From the NCBI RefSeq assembly GCF_050871315.1, contig NZ_JBJLRE010000016.1: a stretch of 64,000 nt of DNA; one strand, written 5' to 3'. The stretch comes from Kineococcus gynurae. GTDB taxonomy: Bacteria > Actinomycetota > Actinomycetes > Actinomycetales > Kineococcaceae. Under the pieces are notes generated by a model. That model saw only the letters and a program-made list of their open reading frames with translations, had not been told where the DNA came from and ran no database searches. Each line of letters opens with the position of its first letter. The stretch's first letter is position 1. A program made the position numbers and the translations under genes. Shown piece after piece: positions 35,303 through 43,860 of the stretch.

Positions 35303-35308
35303 CCCATC

Positions 35309-35314
35309 ACCGTA
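35309..35314 (-). promoter_or_regulatory. -10 element (TACGGT) for the surface protein
   Basis: On the minus strand TACGGT is followed by six bases and GTG 35302. A leaderless mRNA is implied, so translation would begin directly with the signal peptide. Confidence 0.5.
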
Positions 35315-35363
35315 GCCCTCTGCAACCTCCTGAGAACGATCAGTGATGAAACCGGGACGCACG

Positions 35364-35395
35364 ACGGCCCCCGGTCCTGGTCGACCGGGGGCCGT
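35364..35395 (-). terminator. strong hairpin terminator after wrbA
   Basis: acggcccccggt and accgggggccgt pair perfectly over 12 bp around an 8-base loop. It lies about 20 nt past the wrbA stop on the minus strand and upstream of the surface protein promoter. Confidence 0.75.
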
Positions 35396-35416
35396 GGTGG
35401 GTCTGGCGGGGAGGGG

Positions 35417-36019
35417 TCAGGCGGAGGTGAGGCGGCCGGCGACGGTCACGACCCGCCGGGCCAGGTGGTCCAGCGCCGCCTTCTCGGCGTCGCCGAGCGG
35501 GATGTCGTTGTCGCCCCCGGTGACGTGCGAGACCCCGTAGGGGTTGCCGTCGACGAACTTCAGGCCCTCGGTGTAGCCGGGCGGCACGATGATCCCGCCG
35601 AAGTGGTAGATCGTGTTGTACAGCGCCAGCAGGGTCGTCTCCTGGCCCCCGTGCGCGGTCTGGCTCGCCGTGAACCCGGCGTACACCTTGTCGGCCAGCT
35701 GACCCTGGGCCCACTGCGCGCCGAGGGAGTCGATGAACAGCTTGAGCTGCCCCGCGACGTTGCCGTAGCGGGTGGGCGAACCGAACAGCACCGCGTCGGC
35801 CCAGACGATGTCCTCGGCGGTCGCCGAGGGGTTCTGCTCGGCCTGCTCGGCCGCCTGCTGCTGGGCCTCGCTCGCCTCCCGGTCGCCGCCCCCCTGGCGG
35901 GCCACCGGACGCAGCCGGACCTCGGCGCCGGCGGACTCCGCGGCGGCGGCGGCCAGCTCGGCCATCCCCTGCACGGTTCCGGTGGCGGAGTAGTACACGA
36001 TCGCGACCTTGACAGCCAT
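35417..36019 (-). CDS. wrbA: NAD(P)H:quinone oxidoreductase WrbA
   Basis: A 200-residue flavodoxin-fold protein. The FMN-binding loop is IVYYSATGTVQGMAELA, FGSPTRYGNVAGQLKLFID is the conserved WrbA element and QTAHGGQETTLLALYN matches the second. It ends at family length. It reduces quinones with two electrons, protecting against redox cycling. ATG 36019 is preceded by GGGAGCGAAGAG. The gene is flanked by a strong terminator. Confidence 0.95.
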   Translation of the reverse strand: MAVKVAIVYYSATGTVQGMAELAAAAAESAGAEVRLRPVARQGGGDREASEAQQQAAEQAEQNPSATAEDIVWADAVLFGSPTRYGNVAGQLKLFIDSLGAQWAQGQLADKVYAGFTASQTAHGGQETTLLALYNTIYHFGGIIVPPGYTEGLKFVDGNPYGVSHVTGGDNDIPLGDAEKAALDHLARRVVTVAGRLTSA

Positions 36020-36034
36020 CTCTTCGCTCCCTGG

Positions 36035-37852
36035 TCAAACGGTGTCAGTTTCAACAATCCTGGCGGGATCACCGTAGGCCCGCCCGCCCGGGCCCGCCAG
36101 TGAACGGCGGCCGAACGTCCGGGTGGGCAGGAACTGCTCGACCACGGCCACCGCCAGCCCGATGCGGGGCAGGTCGGCGGAGCGGTCGAAGCAGAGGAAG
36201 CGGGGGACCCAGCGCGGCTGGTACTTGGCGTTGCTGCGGTAGAGCTGCTCCAGCTGCCAGCTCCGGGAGAACACGACCAGCAGGCGGTACCAGAGCCGCA
36301 GCACCGGCCCGGCCCCCAGCCGCGACCCCCGGTCGAAGACGGAGCGGAACACCGCGAAGTTCAACGACACCCGCTCGACGTCGTGCCGGCGGGCGTGGGC
36401 GACCACCTCGGTGACGACGAGCTCCACGGTTCCGTTGGGGGCGGCCGGGTCCCGCCGCATGAGGTCCAGGGACACCCCGCGCCGACCCCACGGCACGAAG
36501 GTCAGGACGGCCTGCAGACCGCCGGCCGCGTCCCGGGCGGTGGCCACGAGCAGTTCGGGGTCGGCCGGGTCGGCCAACCGGCCCAGCGCCATCGAGAAAC
36601 CCCGCTCCTGGCCGATCCGCCACCCGGCGGCCGCCGCGGCGATCTCGGCGAGCTCGTCGGGTCCGAGGTCGGCCTGCCGCCGGATGCTGACGCTCGCCCC
36701 ACCCCGCCGGGTGCGGTTCACGGCCTGGCGGACACCCCGCACGGCCCGGCCCTCCAGGCTGAAGGAGGCGACGTCGAGCACGGCCTCGTCGCCCACCTCC
36801 AGAACCTGCATCCCGGCCCGGTGGTAGACCTCGGCGCCGGCGGCCGAGGCCCCCACCACCGCTCCGACCCAGGCGTGGGCCGCGAGCTGCTCGCGCCACG
36901 CGGCGACCGCCGCGGGCCAGGACATCTCGTTGCCGACCGGGTCGCCGCTGGCCACGCTGACCCCGGCCACCACGCGGTGGACCACGGCGGCCCGACCGTT
37001 GGGGGAGAACACCGCGGACTTGTCGCGCCGCAGGTTGAAGTAGCCGAGCGCGTCGCCCTCCCCCTCGGTCGCCAGCAGGTGCCGCAACCGGTCCTCCGCC
37101 GAACCGAGCGCGGTCGGGTCCGCGGCGGGGCGGAACAGGAACCAGGTCACCAGCAGGACCACGACGAGCCCCAGCGAGTTCAGCAGGACGTCCACCCAGC
37201 CGGGCACGACGACCCCGGAGGGGAAGATGACGAAACTGTCGACCGAGACGAGCAGCCCGGCCGCGGCGTACCAGAGCCGGGTCAGCACCGCGCCGCCCGC
37301 GTCCTGCGTCGCCACGACGACGGCCGTGCCCACGGCCAGGCAGACCGCCCCGGCCCCACCCCCGATGAGGGCGGCCTGCCGGACGCCCAACCGGGACGGC
37401 AGGACCCGGAACTCGCGGCGGGCGACGAGGAGGAGAGCGACGACGAGGATCTGGACCCCGAGCAGCCACAGGATCGCCGGGTCGCTGGCGCTGGCGCTCC
37501 AGGCGAGGTTGAAGATCGCGTTGAGCCCGGTCACCAGGACCGCGGCCCACCAGGCGGCCCGCTTGCGCCGACCCAGGGAGCGGGCCAGGAGCAGCATCAC
37601 CGCCCCGTAGCCGAAACTCGGCCAGCTGGTGGCGAACACGAGACCGACCACCAGCGGCGGACCGTCGGAGACCCGGTCCAGCAGGGGCGCCGAGAAGGCG
37701 AGCACCAGGGAGAACAACCCGGAGATCCCGAAGACGGCCGCCCCGATCCGGGCGGCGAGGCGCCGCAGAGACGCCGAACGGTCGGGGGCAGGTGCGGGGG
37801 GAGCCTCGCGTCGCACCCCGCGCGGTGGATCGACCAGCTGGACCGTGCTCAC
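36035..37852 (-). CDS. MprF-like membrane protein with DUF2156 C-terminal domain
   Basis: A 605-residue protein. Residues 30-250 hold about seven membrane helices. A cytoplasmic DUF2156 domain follows, with GYFNLRRDKSAVFSPNGRAAVVHRVVAGVSVASGDPVG and VSLDLMRRDPAAPNGTVELVV, as in phosphatidylglycerol lysyltransferases. These transfer lysine or alanine from tRNA to phosphatidylglycerol and reduce sensitivity to cationic peptides. No lysyl-tRNA synthetase domain is fused, unlike mycobacterial LysX. GTG 37852 follows GAAGGGAAC. The enzyme activity is inferred from the family. Confidence 0.85.
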   Translation of the reverse strand: MSTVQLVDPPRGVRREAPPAPAPDRSASLRRLAARIGAAVFGISGLFSLVLAFSAPLLDRVSDGPPLVVGLVFATSWPSFGYGAVMLLLARSLGRRKRAAWWAAVLVTGLNAIFNLAWSASASDPAILWLLGVQILVVALLLVARREFRVLPSRLGVRQAALIGGGAGAVCLAVGTAVVVATQDAGGAVLTRLWYAAAGLLVSVDSFVIFPSGVVVPGWVDVLLNSLGLVVVLLVTWFLFRPAADPTALGSAEDRLRHLLATEGEGDALGYFNLRRDKSAVFSPNGRAAVVHRVVAGVSVASGDPVGNEMSWPAAVAAWREQLAAHAWVGAVVGASAAGAEVYHRAGMQVLEVGDEAVLDVASFSLEGRAVRGVRQAVNRTRRGGASVSIRRQADLGPDELAEIAAAAAGWRIGQERGFSMALGRLADPADPELLVATARDAAGGLQAVLTFVPWGRRGVSLDLMRRDPAAPNGTVELVVTEVVAHARRHDVERVSLNFAVFRSVFDRGSRLGAGPVLRLWYRLLVVFSRSWQLEQLYRSNAKYQPRWVPRFLCFDRSADLPRIGLAVAVVEQFLPTRTFGRRSLAGPGGRAYGDPARIVETDTV

Positions 37853-38011
37853 GTGCGTGTTCCCTTCGACCGGTGCCTGTGGCTCCAGCCTGGCGGGAAG
37901 GGGGTCGCGCGGTCGTCCGCCCCGGGGACCGCATCCGTCGAGCGTCGTCCCCGACCGAGGGAGGGGTCGGATCACCCCACGGGTGGACCCGGTGTCGGAC
38001 CCCGGGTGGGT

Positions 38012-38449
38012 TCAGGGCGCCAGCCGGCACCAGACGGTCTTGCCCGCACGACCCTGCGGGTCTCGCTGGACCCCCCAGTCGGCACTGACCGCGGCGACCA
38101 GGGCGACCCCCCGGCCGGAGGTGTCCTCCGGGACCGCCGTGGTCAGGCGGGGACCGGCGTCACCCCCGTCGTGCACCCGGATGGTGGCCCCGGTCTCCGG
38201 GTCGCAGTCCAGGGCCACGGTGACCGGGGGCGAGCCGTGCTGGACCGCGTTGGTCACCAGTTCCGAGACGAGCAGGTGGGCGTGCTCCAGGGAGACGGCG
38301 GTGTGCTCGTCGCACCAGTGCTCCTCGAGGAAGCGTCGAGCGGCCCGGGCAGCGGAGAGGTCCCACTGCACGGACGTCTCCGCCCGAGGTCGTCTGTCGC
38401 ACACTTCAAGAATCGTGCCCCCTGTGGACGAGGAGCGCTCGTTCAACAT
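38012..38449 (-). CDS. RsbW/SpoIIAB-like ATP-binding regulatory kinase
   Basis: A 145-residue HATPase_c_2 protein. N-box HLLVSELVTNAVQHG and G1-box IRVHDGGDAGP are present, with GRGVALVAAVSADWGVQ near the end. Such proteins bind sigma factors or anti-anti-sigma partners, or act in the many actinobacterial partner-switching sets. No anti-anti-sigma gene is adjacent. ATG 38449 is used. A divergent gene begins 61 bp away. Confidence 0.85.
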   Translation of the reverse strand: MLNERSSSTGGTILEVCDRRPRAETSVQWDLSAARAARRFLEEHWCDEHTAVSLEHAHLLVSELVTNAVQHGSPPVTVALDCDPETGATIRVHDGGDAGPRLTTAVPEDTSGRGVALVAAVSADWGVQRDPQGRAGKTVWCRLAP

Positions 38450-38510
38450 CCATCCACGACGTGGGCACCTCCCGTTGCCCCGGGGCGCGGGCCGCGGCGA
38501 TGCTCACGGG

Positions 38511-39503
38511 GTGGACGAGGACGAGGTCGTGGCGATGGCCGTCGAGCTGTACGCGCTGCCCCCGGCCGGGTTCGTCGAGGCCCGCGACGAGCTCGTCGGG
38601 CAGCTGCGCGGCGTCGACCGTTCCCTGGCCGCGCTGGTCAAGGGCTGGGGGCGGCCCACCGCCGCCGCGTGGGCGGTGAACGCCCTGGCCCGCGGCCACG
38701 CCGCGGAGCTGGAACCGCTGCTCGCGGTCGGCGCGCAGATGCGGGAGGCCCAGGACCAGCTCGACGGGCCGACCCTGCGCGGCCTGCAGACCCAGGTCCA
38801 GCAGGTGCTGCGCGGGTTGCTGCAGACCGCCCGCCGCGCCGCGGGCGAGGCCGGGGTCACCCTGGGGACCGCCCCCGGCGAGCAGGTGCTGAGCACCCTG
38901 CGGGCCGCCATGGCCGACCCCGGTGCGGCCGAGGCCGTCCGCAGCGCCCGGCTGATGCGGGCGTTGGAGCACACCGGCTTCGGCGAGGTCGACGTGCACG
39001 AGGCGGTGGCGGCGACGGGTGGTCGGGCCACCCCGGGGGTGCGGGCGACCCGCCCGGCGGGCGGCCGGACGGCTCCCCCGGCCCGGGCCCTGCGCTCGGT
39101 CCGACCTGCGTCGGGACCCGAACCCGAACCGGAACGCGCCGAACGGGAGCGGGCCGAGCGCGAGCGCAGCGAACGCGAACGCGCCGAACGGGAGCGTCGT
39201 CGGGCGGCCCTGGACGAGGCGGTGGGGGTCGCCGCCGAGGCGCAGGAGGAGCTGCACGACCGGGAGGACGACCTGGAGGACGCCGAACGGCGCCACCGCG
39301 AGGCGGAGACGGCCGTCGCCGACCTCACCCGGCGGCTGGACCAGGCCCGCACCGAGCTGGAGACGTCGGGCGGCGACCGGCAGCACGCGATCCGGTCGCG
39401 CGACCGCGCCGCCCGGGCCGCGGACCGGGCGGCCGCGGCCGAGCAGCGCGCACGGGAGGCGTGGGAGGAGCTGCGACCGCTGCGCGTCGTCGCCGACGAC
39501 TAG
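38511..39503 (+). CDS. conserved hypothetical protein with C-terminal coiled coil
   Basis: A 330-residue soluble protein. Residues 1-170 are a helical region with GWGRPTAAAWAVNALARGHAAEL and LRGLQTQVQQVLRGLLQTARRAA. Residues 200-330 are a highly charged Glu/Arg coiled coil (repeats of ERAERER). I recognise it as an actinobacterial conserved hypothetical, function unknown. GTG 38511 is taken; an in-frame ATG eight codons later is possible. Its stop overlaps the stop of the convergent gene: the four bases CTAG serve both. Confidence 0.7.
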   Translation: MDEDEVVAMAVELYALPPAGFVEARDELVGQLRGVDRSLAALVKGWGRPTAAAWAVNALARGHAAELEPLLAVGAQMREAQDQLDGPTLRGLQTQVQQVLRGLLQTARRAAGEAGVTLGTAPGEQVLSTLRAAMADPGAAEAVRSARLMRALEHTGFGEVDVHEAVAATGGRATPGVRATRPAGGRTAPPARALRSVRPASGPEPEPERAERERAERERSERERAERERRRAALDEAVGVAAEAQEELHDREDDLEDAERRHREAETAVADLTRRLDQARTELETSGGDRQHAIRSRDRAARAADRAAAAEQRAREAWEELRPLRVVADD

Positions 39504-40918
39504 AGCGCGTCGCGCTTGTAGCCGAAGAACTGCCGCTTGGCGATCAGGTCGGCCACCTCGCCCGGGACCATGTCGCGCCAGGTCTCGTCGTGCTCGGCGA
39601 TGCGGCGCAGCACGTCGCGCGACAGGATCGAGAGGTAGTCGGGGTCGTAGTCGGCGAGGTGGACGAAACTGCCGCGCCCGGCCAGGTAGTCGAAGAGCGG
39701 TTGCAGCTCCTCCCCCACCTGCATGTCCTCCACGGTGACGATCTCCCCGGTGTCGACGTCCCGCTTGGGGTAGACGAACAACCGGAGGTCGTTCTTGAGC
39801 AGCCGCCCCCAGCTCTCCAGCAGGCCGCCCTGCAGGTGGGCGTGGCTGGCCTCGTCGAACAGGGCCTCCAGGCTGGGAACCCCCATGACCATGCCGATCC
39901 GCTCCGACGTCCGGGCCTGCAGGTAGGCGGCCAGGCGGTGGTAGTCGGCGAAGTTCGAGATGAGGACCGTGTTGCCGGTCGCGGAGAGCAGGTCGGCGCG
40001 GGCGAGGAAGTCGCGCCGGTCGACCTTGGTCCCCCCGGCCAGGAGGTTGCTCATGGTCAGTTCGGTCAGCGAGAGGACCGCCTTGCCCGCCACCGCCGGG
40101 TCCTGCGCGAACTGGCGCTGCGCGCAGGCGAGCATGTCGGTGTTGACGTTGGTGGGCGGGCGGAAGCTGCCGCGCTCGACGAGGACCGGGCGCCGGCGCA
40201 GCGCCTCCGACGGTTGCAGCACCTCGCGGTCGGCCCCGAACATGGCCACCCCGGAGAGCCCCAGGTGGACCAGTTGCAGGGCCATCAGGCGGTTGTCGAC
40301 GCTGCGGAACTCGATCCCCGAGAACTTGATCATGTCGACCTCGATCCGCCCGGTGCTGAGGCGGTCGAGCAGGCTGGCGACGATCTCGTCGGGTTCGTGC
40401 CGCTCGAAGAACGCGGCGTGCAGCAGGTTCACCCCGACGATGCCGAGCGCCTCCTGCTGCTGCGCGGCGTCGTCGTCGAGCATCCGGACGTGCACGAGGA
40501 TCTCGTTCGGCTGGTCCTCGGGGTGGGCCTGGAACCGCACCCCCATCCAGCCGTGGCACTCGTTGCCGCCGCGGTAGCTGCGGGCGACCACGGTGTCGGC
40601 GAAGGCGAAGAAGCAGGTGGTGTCGCCCCGGGCCTCGGACAGCCGCTCGACGTTGAGGGTGTACTCGTGCTCCAGCATGGCGCGGAGGCGGCCCAGGGAG
40701 ACGTAGCGCTCGGACCGGCCGTAGACCGCGTCGGAGACCGCCATGTCGTAGGCGGACATCGACTTCGCGATCGTCCCGGCCGCCCCACCGGCCCGGAAGA
40801 ACCACCGGGCGACCTCCTGCCCGGCGCCGATCTCCGCGATCGTGCCGTACCAGCGCGGGTCGAGGTTGACGCGCAGCGCCTTCTGCAGGGTGTCCTCGCC
40901 CAGATCCATGGCAGTCAT
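39500..40918 (-). CDS. conserved protein of unknown function (472 aa)
   Basis: A 472-residue soluble protein beginning MTAMDLGEDTLQKALRVNLD. It has RWYGTIAEIGAGQEVARWFFRAGG, LNLLHAAFF-type and GSFRPPTNVNTDML segments, all strongly conserved-looking. I recall relatives in cyanobacteria and proteobacteria, sometimes labelled nicotinate-nucleotide adenylyltransferase, but no HxGH motif is visible and I do not support that name. No transmembrane helix or signal. ATG 40918 is taken; a second ATG three codons on is possible. Nearby aldose epimerase is on the same strand 149 bp upstream. Confidence 0.75.
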   Translation of the reverse strand: MTAMDLGEDTLQKALRVNLDPRWYGTIAEIGAGQEVARWFFRAGGAAGTIAKSMSAYDMAVSDAVYGRSERYVSLGRLRAMLEHEYTLNVERLSEARGDTTCFFAFADTVVARSYRGGNECHGWMGVRFQAHPEDQPNEILVHVRMLDDDAAQQQEALGIVGVNLLHAAFFERHEPDEIVASLLDRLSTGRIEVDMIKFSGIEFRSVDNRLMALQLVHLGLSGVAMFGADREVLQPSEALRRRPVLVERGSFRPPTNVNTDMLACAQRQFAQDPAVAGKAVLSLTELTMSNLLAGGTKVDRRDFLARADLLSATGNTVLISNFADYHRLAAYLQARTSERIGMVMGVPSLEALFDEASHAHLQGGLLESWGRLLKNDLRLFVYPKRDVDTGEIVTVEDMQVGEELQPLFDYLAGRGSFVHLADYDPDYLSILSRDVLRRIAEHDETWRDMVPGEVADLIAKRQFFGYKRDAL

Positions 40919-41067
40919 CGTCCCGTCCGTCCTCCGGCCCGGTCGGGCTCGGCGTGTCGCAGCGAGCCGTCGGCGTCGACGTAGGTGTCGCTCCCGATGA
41001 TGGCGGGACCACCGGGCCCGGAGCCAGCCCTTCGCCGTATCCGGGGCGGCCCGTCCCGCGCGAGGCC

Positions 41068-42108
41068 TCAGGCGAGGCCGAAACGGAACTCCGAGACGGA
41101 GCGGAACTCCTCCCCCGTCCGCAGCTCGGTGGGGGGGAACTCCGGTCGGTTGGGCGCGTCGGGGAAACCCTGCGGCTCCAGGGCGATCCCGGCGAACCGC
41201 GGCCAGGACCGGCCCGAGGCCCCCACGAGGGTCCCGTCGAAGTGACCCCCCGTGTAGACCTGCACGCCCGGCTGGTCGGTCCAGAGTTCCAGCGAGCGGC
41301 CGCTGCCCTCCTCCACCAGCCGGACCGCGGGCGAGAGGGCCCGCGAGCCCCCGGGCTCGTCGGAGAGGACGAAGCAGTGGTCGAAACCGACGCCCCGGTC
41401 GAGCTGCTCCCCGCCCTCGGCCAGCCGCGCGCCCACGGACGCCGGCCGGCGGAGGTCGAACGGCGTCCCGGCGACGGGGCGGATCCCCTCCGGCAGCCCG
41501 GTGGTGTCGATCGGGAGGTAGGACTCGGCCTCCACCTGGAGCAGGTGCGTCTCGACGCTGCCGGACCCCTCCCCCGCCAGGTTGAAGTAGGCGTGGTTGG
41601 TGAGGTTCAGCACGGTCGTGGAGTCGGTGGTGGCCGAGAACTCGACGATCAGGGACGCGTCGTCCAGCACGTAGTCGACGTGGACGCTGAGGTTGCCGGG
41701 GAAGCCGTTGTCCCCGTCGCGGCTGAGCAACGAGAACCGCACCCCGCGCCGGTCGTCCAGGGCCCGGGATTCCCAGACCCGGCCCGAGAACCCCTCGGGC
41801 CCACCGTGGAGGGCGTTGCCGCGGTCGTTGGCCGGGACGGCGAACTCCACCCCGTCGACCTGGAAGCGGCCACCGCGCAGGCGGTTCGCGTAGCGGCCGA
41901 TGCTGGCGCCCAGGTACTCCCCGCTCGGTTCCCGGTAGGGCTCGGGACTCGCGAAACCGAGGACGACCTCGCCCGGACGGCCCTCCCGGTCGGGGGCGGT
42001 CACGGACTGCACCCGGGCACCGTGGTCGAGCAGGGCGACGCGCACGGTCCCGTCGTCCAGCTGCCACCGGCCGCCGTCGTGCGTGACCCCGTCGCCGTTC
42101 GTCGTCAT
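41068..42108 (-). CDS. galM: aldose 1-epimerase (galactose mutarotase)
   Basis: A 346-residue mutarotase. Family motifs are GRYANRLRGGRF, NALHGGPEGFSGRVW, NLTNHAYFNLAG (catalytic His), FDHCFVLSD and GIALEPQGFPDAPNRPEFP (catalytic Glu). It interconverts alpha and beta anomers of galactose or glucose in the cytoplasm. ATG 42108 follows the preceding small membrane gene by 10 nt, so it is the tail of that operon. No galactose kinase genes are adjacent. Confidence 0.93.
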   Translation of the reverse strand: MTTNGDGVTHDGGRWQLDDGTVRVALLDHGARVQSVTAPDREGRPGEVVLGFASPEPYREPSGEYLGASIGRYANRLRGGRFQVDGVEFAVPANDRGNALHGGPEGFSGRVWESRALDDRRGVRFSLLSRDGDNGFPGNLSVHVDYVLDDASLIVEFSATTDSTTVLNLTNHAYFNLAGEGSGSVETHLLQVEAESYLPIDTTGLPEGIRPVAGTPFDLRRPASVGARLAEGGEQLDRGVGFDHCFVLSDEPGGSRALSPAVRLVEEGSGRSLELWTDQPGVQVYTGGHFDGTLVGASGRSWPRFAGIALEPQGFPDAPNRPEFPPTELRTGEEFRSVSEFRFGLA

Positions 42109-42118
42109 CCTCGGGAAC

Positions 42119-42319
42119 CTACCGGCGGCGTCGGAGCCCCGCGACGGCGGTGCCGACGAGGACGAGCAGGCCGGCGAGCAGCAGCACGGCGGCCGCCCCC
42201 CACCGCCAGTCCAGGCTCCGCCCGGTCAGTTCGTGCAGGCCGAGGGCGACCGCCACGGCCAGCCAGACCAGTCCGCCGACGAGCGTCCCGACGGCCACGG
42301 GGTTCTGGTCGGGGTTCAC
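42119..42319 (-). CDS. small two-helix membrane protein
   Basis: A 66-residue protein, VNPDQNPVAVGTLVGGLVWL with a second helix near WGAAAVLLLAGLLVLVGTAV and a poly-Arg end. GTG 42319 overlaps the PspC gene stop by four bases (GTGA), so the two are coupled. It has two hydrophobic helices and an Arg-rich cytoplasmic tail. The family is unknown; it may work with the PspC protein. Confidence 0.75.
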   Translation of the reverse strand: MNPDQNPVAVGTLVGGLVWLAVAVALGLHELTGRSLDWRWGAAAVLLLAGLLVLVGTAVAGLRRRR

Positions 42320-43746
42320 GAGTCCGCCCCCGGACGGATCTCGACCTCGCCGGCCCAGGCGCGGGCCTGCAGCACCCCGGTGCCGTCGGGGACCTGCCAC
42401 CGCGCCGGGTCGTCCCCGCGCACCACCGTCGCCGCGGCCAGGTCCCGGGCCCCCGGCCCGACCGCGAAGACCGGGCGGAGGAGCACGCCCTCGATCCCCC
42501 CGTCGGTGACCTCGCCGTAGCGCACCGGCGCGTCGTCCGACCCCGTCGCGCCGACGCGGACCACGTCGTCGGCGACGGGGACGGTGATCCCGCCGGCCCC
42601 CACGAACACCTCGACCAGGACCGCCGCGGAGCGCGGGGCCTCGACCACCAGGGTGCCCGCCGCCACCGTCGCCACGGCCGGCCCCGCCGCGCCCGGCAGG
42701 CGGCTCGGGTCGACCCGCAGGTCACCGGCCACCGCCGACCAGGCCGGCTCGGCGGCCTGCGAGGCCGCGGTCGGGGTCCAGACCCCCGACCGCTGCCAGT
42801 GCCAGTTCTCCGCCCCCGGGAGCACGGACGCGGCGAGCGCCACCAGGGCGACCGGCCAGCCGAACCCGACCAGGGCCGAGGTGCGCCCGCGGACACCGGC
42901 CAGCACGGCGCCGAGCCCGAGGAGGGCCAGCACCAGGGCACCCGCCAGCGGGACCAGCGCGCCCGGACCGCCGGGCAGCACCCCCAGCCGTTCGGCCAGC
43001 ACGCACCCGCCGACGGCGAGCAGCGCCGAGCCCAGGACGAAGGACGTCAGCAGGGGCGAACCCGGGCGGGGCGGGCGCGGCGGGGTGGGCGGGGTCTGCC
43101 GCTCGGCCTTGGTCCGTTCGGTCGCCGACCCGTGGCCGGCGAAGGGGGCCGGCGGGTGCAGCGGGGTCCCTCCGGTGGGCGGCTTGCGCAGGTCGACCGG
43201 GTGCGGGGGCGTGACGGGTACCGGGGCCGTCGGCGGATCCGTCCGACCCGGCCCGGGAGCCGGTTCCGGTCGGGGGCCGGGGGCGCCGCCGCGGAGCAGC
43301 CACCACCCGAGGACCACCGCCGCCCCGGTGACGAGGAAACCCCAGCCGCGCCCGTCCCAGGCCCCCCAGCCCAGGCCGAGGATCCCGCGCTGCCACACCA
43401 GGTCCGTGAGCACGAGGCCGCCGGCGGCGACGAGCCCGCCGGACACGTCGCCCCGGACGGCGGCCTCCGCCTCGATCCGTCCCTGCCGGTCCCCGGGACG
43501 CCCGTCGGGCAGGAGGGCCCAGGCCAGGCCGTACAGCAGCAACCCGACCCCGCCGACCAGCGTCACCGCGACGAGCACCCCGCGGACGACGAGGGGGTCG
43601 ACCCCGAACCGCTGGGCGACGCCCCCGCAGACCCCGACGAACCACCGGTCCTCGTCGCGCCGGACCCCCCAGGAACGGACGGTGCCGAAGAACCGCGCGG
43701 CCCCGGTCGGGGTCGACGCGCCCGGAGTCGGGGAGCCCTCGGTCAT
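42316..43746 (-). CDS. PspC-domain membrane protein
   Basis: A 476-residue protein. The PspC domain is residues 30-85 (DRWFVGVCGGVAQRFGVDPLVVRGVLV, ending LLYGLAWALLPD). Several further helices follow, then a C-terminal domain rich in beta-strands (GDLRVDPSRLPG, VVEAPRSAAVLVEVFVGAGG), like the LiaF/DUF1707-adjacent adhesin-like fold. PspC proteins respond to membrane stress. ATG 43746 has CAGGCT 6 nt upstream. Divergent to a kinase that also carries a PspC domain. Confidence 0.85.
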   Translation of the reverse strand: MTEGSPTPGASTPTGAARFFGTVRSWGVRRDEDRWFVGVCGGVAQRFGVDPLVVRGVLVAVTLVGGVGLLLYGLAWALLPDGRPGDRQGRIEAEAAVRGDVSGGLVAAGGLVLTDLVWQRGILGLGWGAWDGRGWGFLVTGAAVVLGWWLLRGGAPGPRPEPAPGPGRTDPPTAPVPVTPPHPVDLRKPPTGGTPLHPPAPFAGHGSATERTKAERQTPPTPPRPPRPGSPLLTSFVLGSALLAVGGCVLAERLGVLPGGPGALVPLAGALVLALLGLGAVLAGVRGRTSALVGFGWPVALVALAASVLPGAENWHWQRSGVWTPTAASQAAEPAWSAVAGDLRVDPSRLPGAAGPAVATVAAGTLVVEAPRSAAVLVEVFVGAGGITVPVADDVVRVGATGSDDAPVRYGEVTDGGIEGVLLRPVFAVGPGARDLAAATVVRGDDPARWQVPDGTGVLQARAWAGEVEIRPGADS

Positions 43747-43860
43747 GGCTCCAGCCTGCCGCCCCGGGGCCCGCGCCCGGTATGGGGGACAACCCTGAAC
43801 CGACCCCGGACCCCGCGGCGGGGTCTCCGTCCCACGGTTCGTCCGTGCCACGATCGCCGG

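Noticed and set aside
39500..40918. Naming the 472-aa protein nicotinate-nucleotide adenylyltransferase
   Set aside because: No HxGH nucleotidyltransferase motif is present, so the label used for some relatives is not supported.
36383..40984. A 1533-codon plus-strand open frame
   Set aside because: It covers the MprF-like, RsbW-like and other recognised genes in other frames and has no domain of its own.
40922..41040. A minus-strand protein-like frame between aldose epimerase and the 472-aa gene (GSDTYVDADGSLRHAEPD)
   Set aside because: It closes with a stop but has no ATG, GTG or TTG start; too short to support.
40954..43860. A long upstream extension of the PspC kinase frame
   Set aside because: It is antisense to aldose epimerase and the PspC protein; the kinase start at 43861 is supported by domain and promoter-like sequence.
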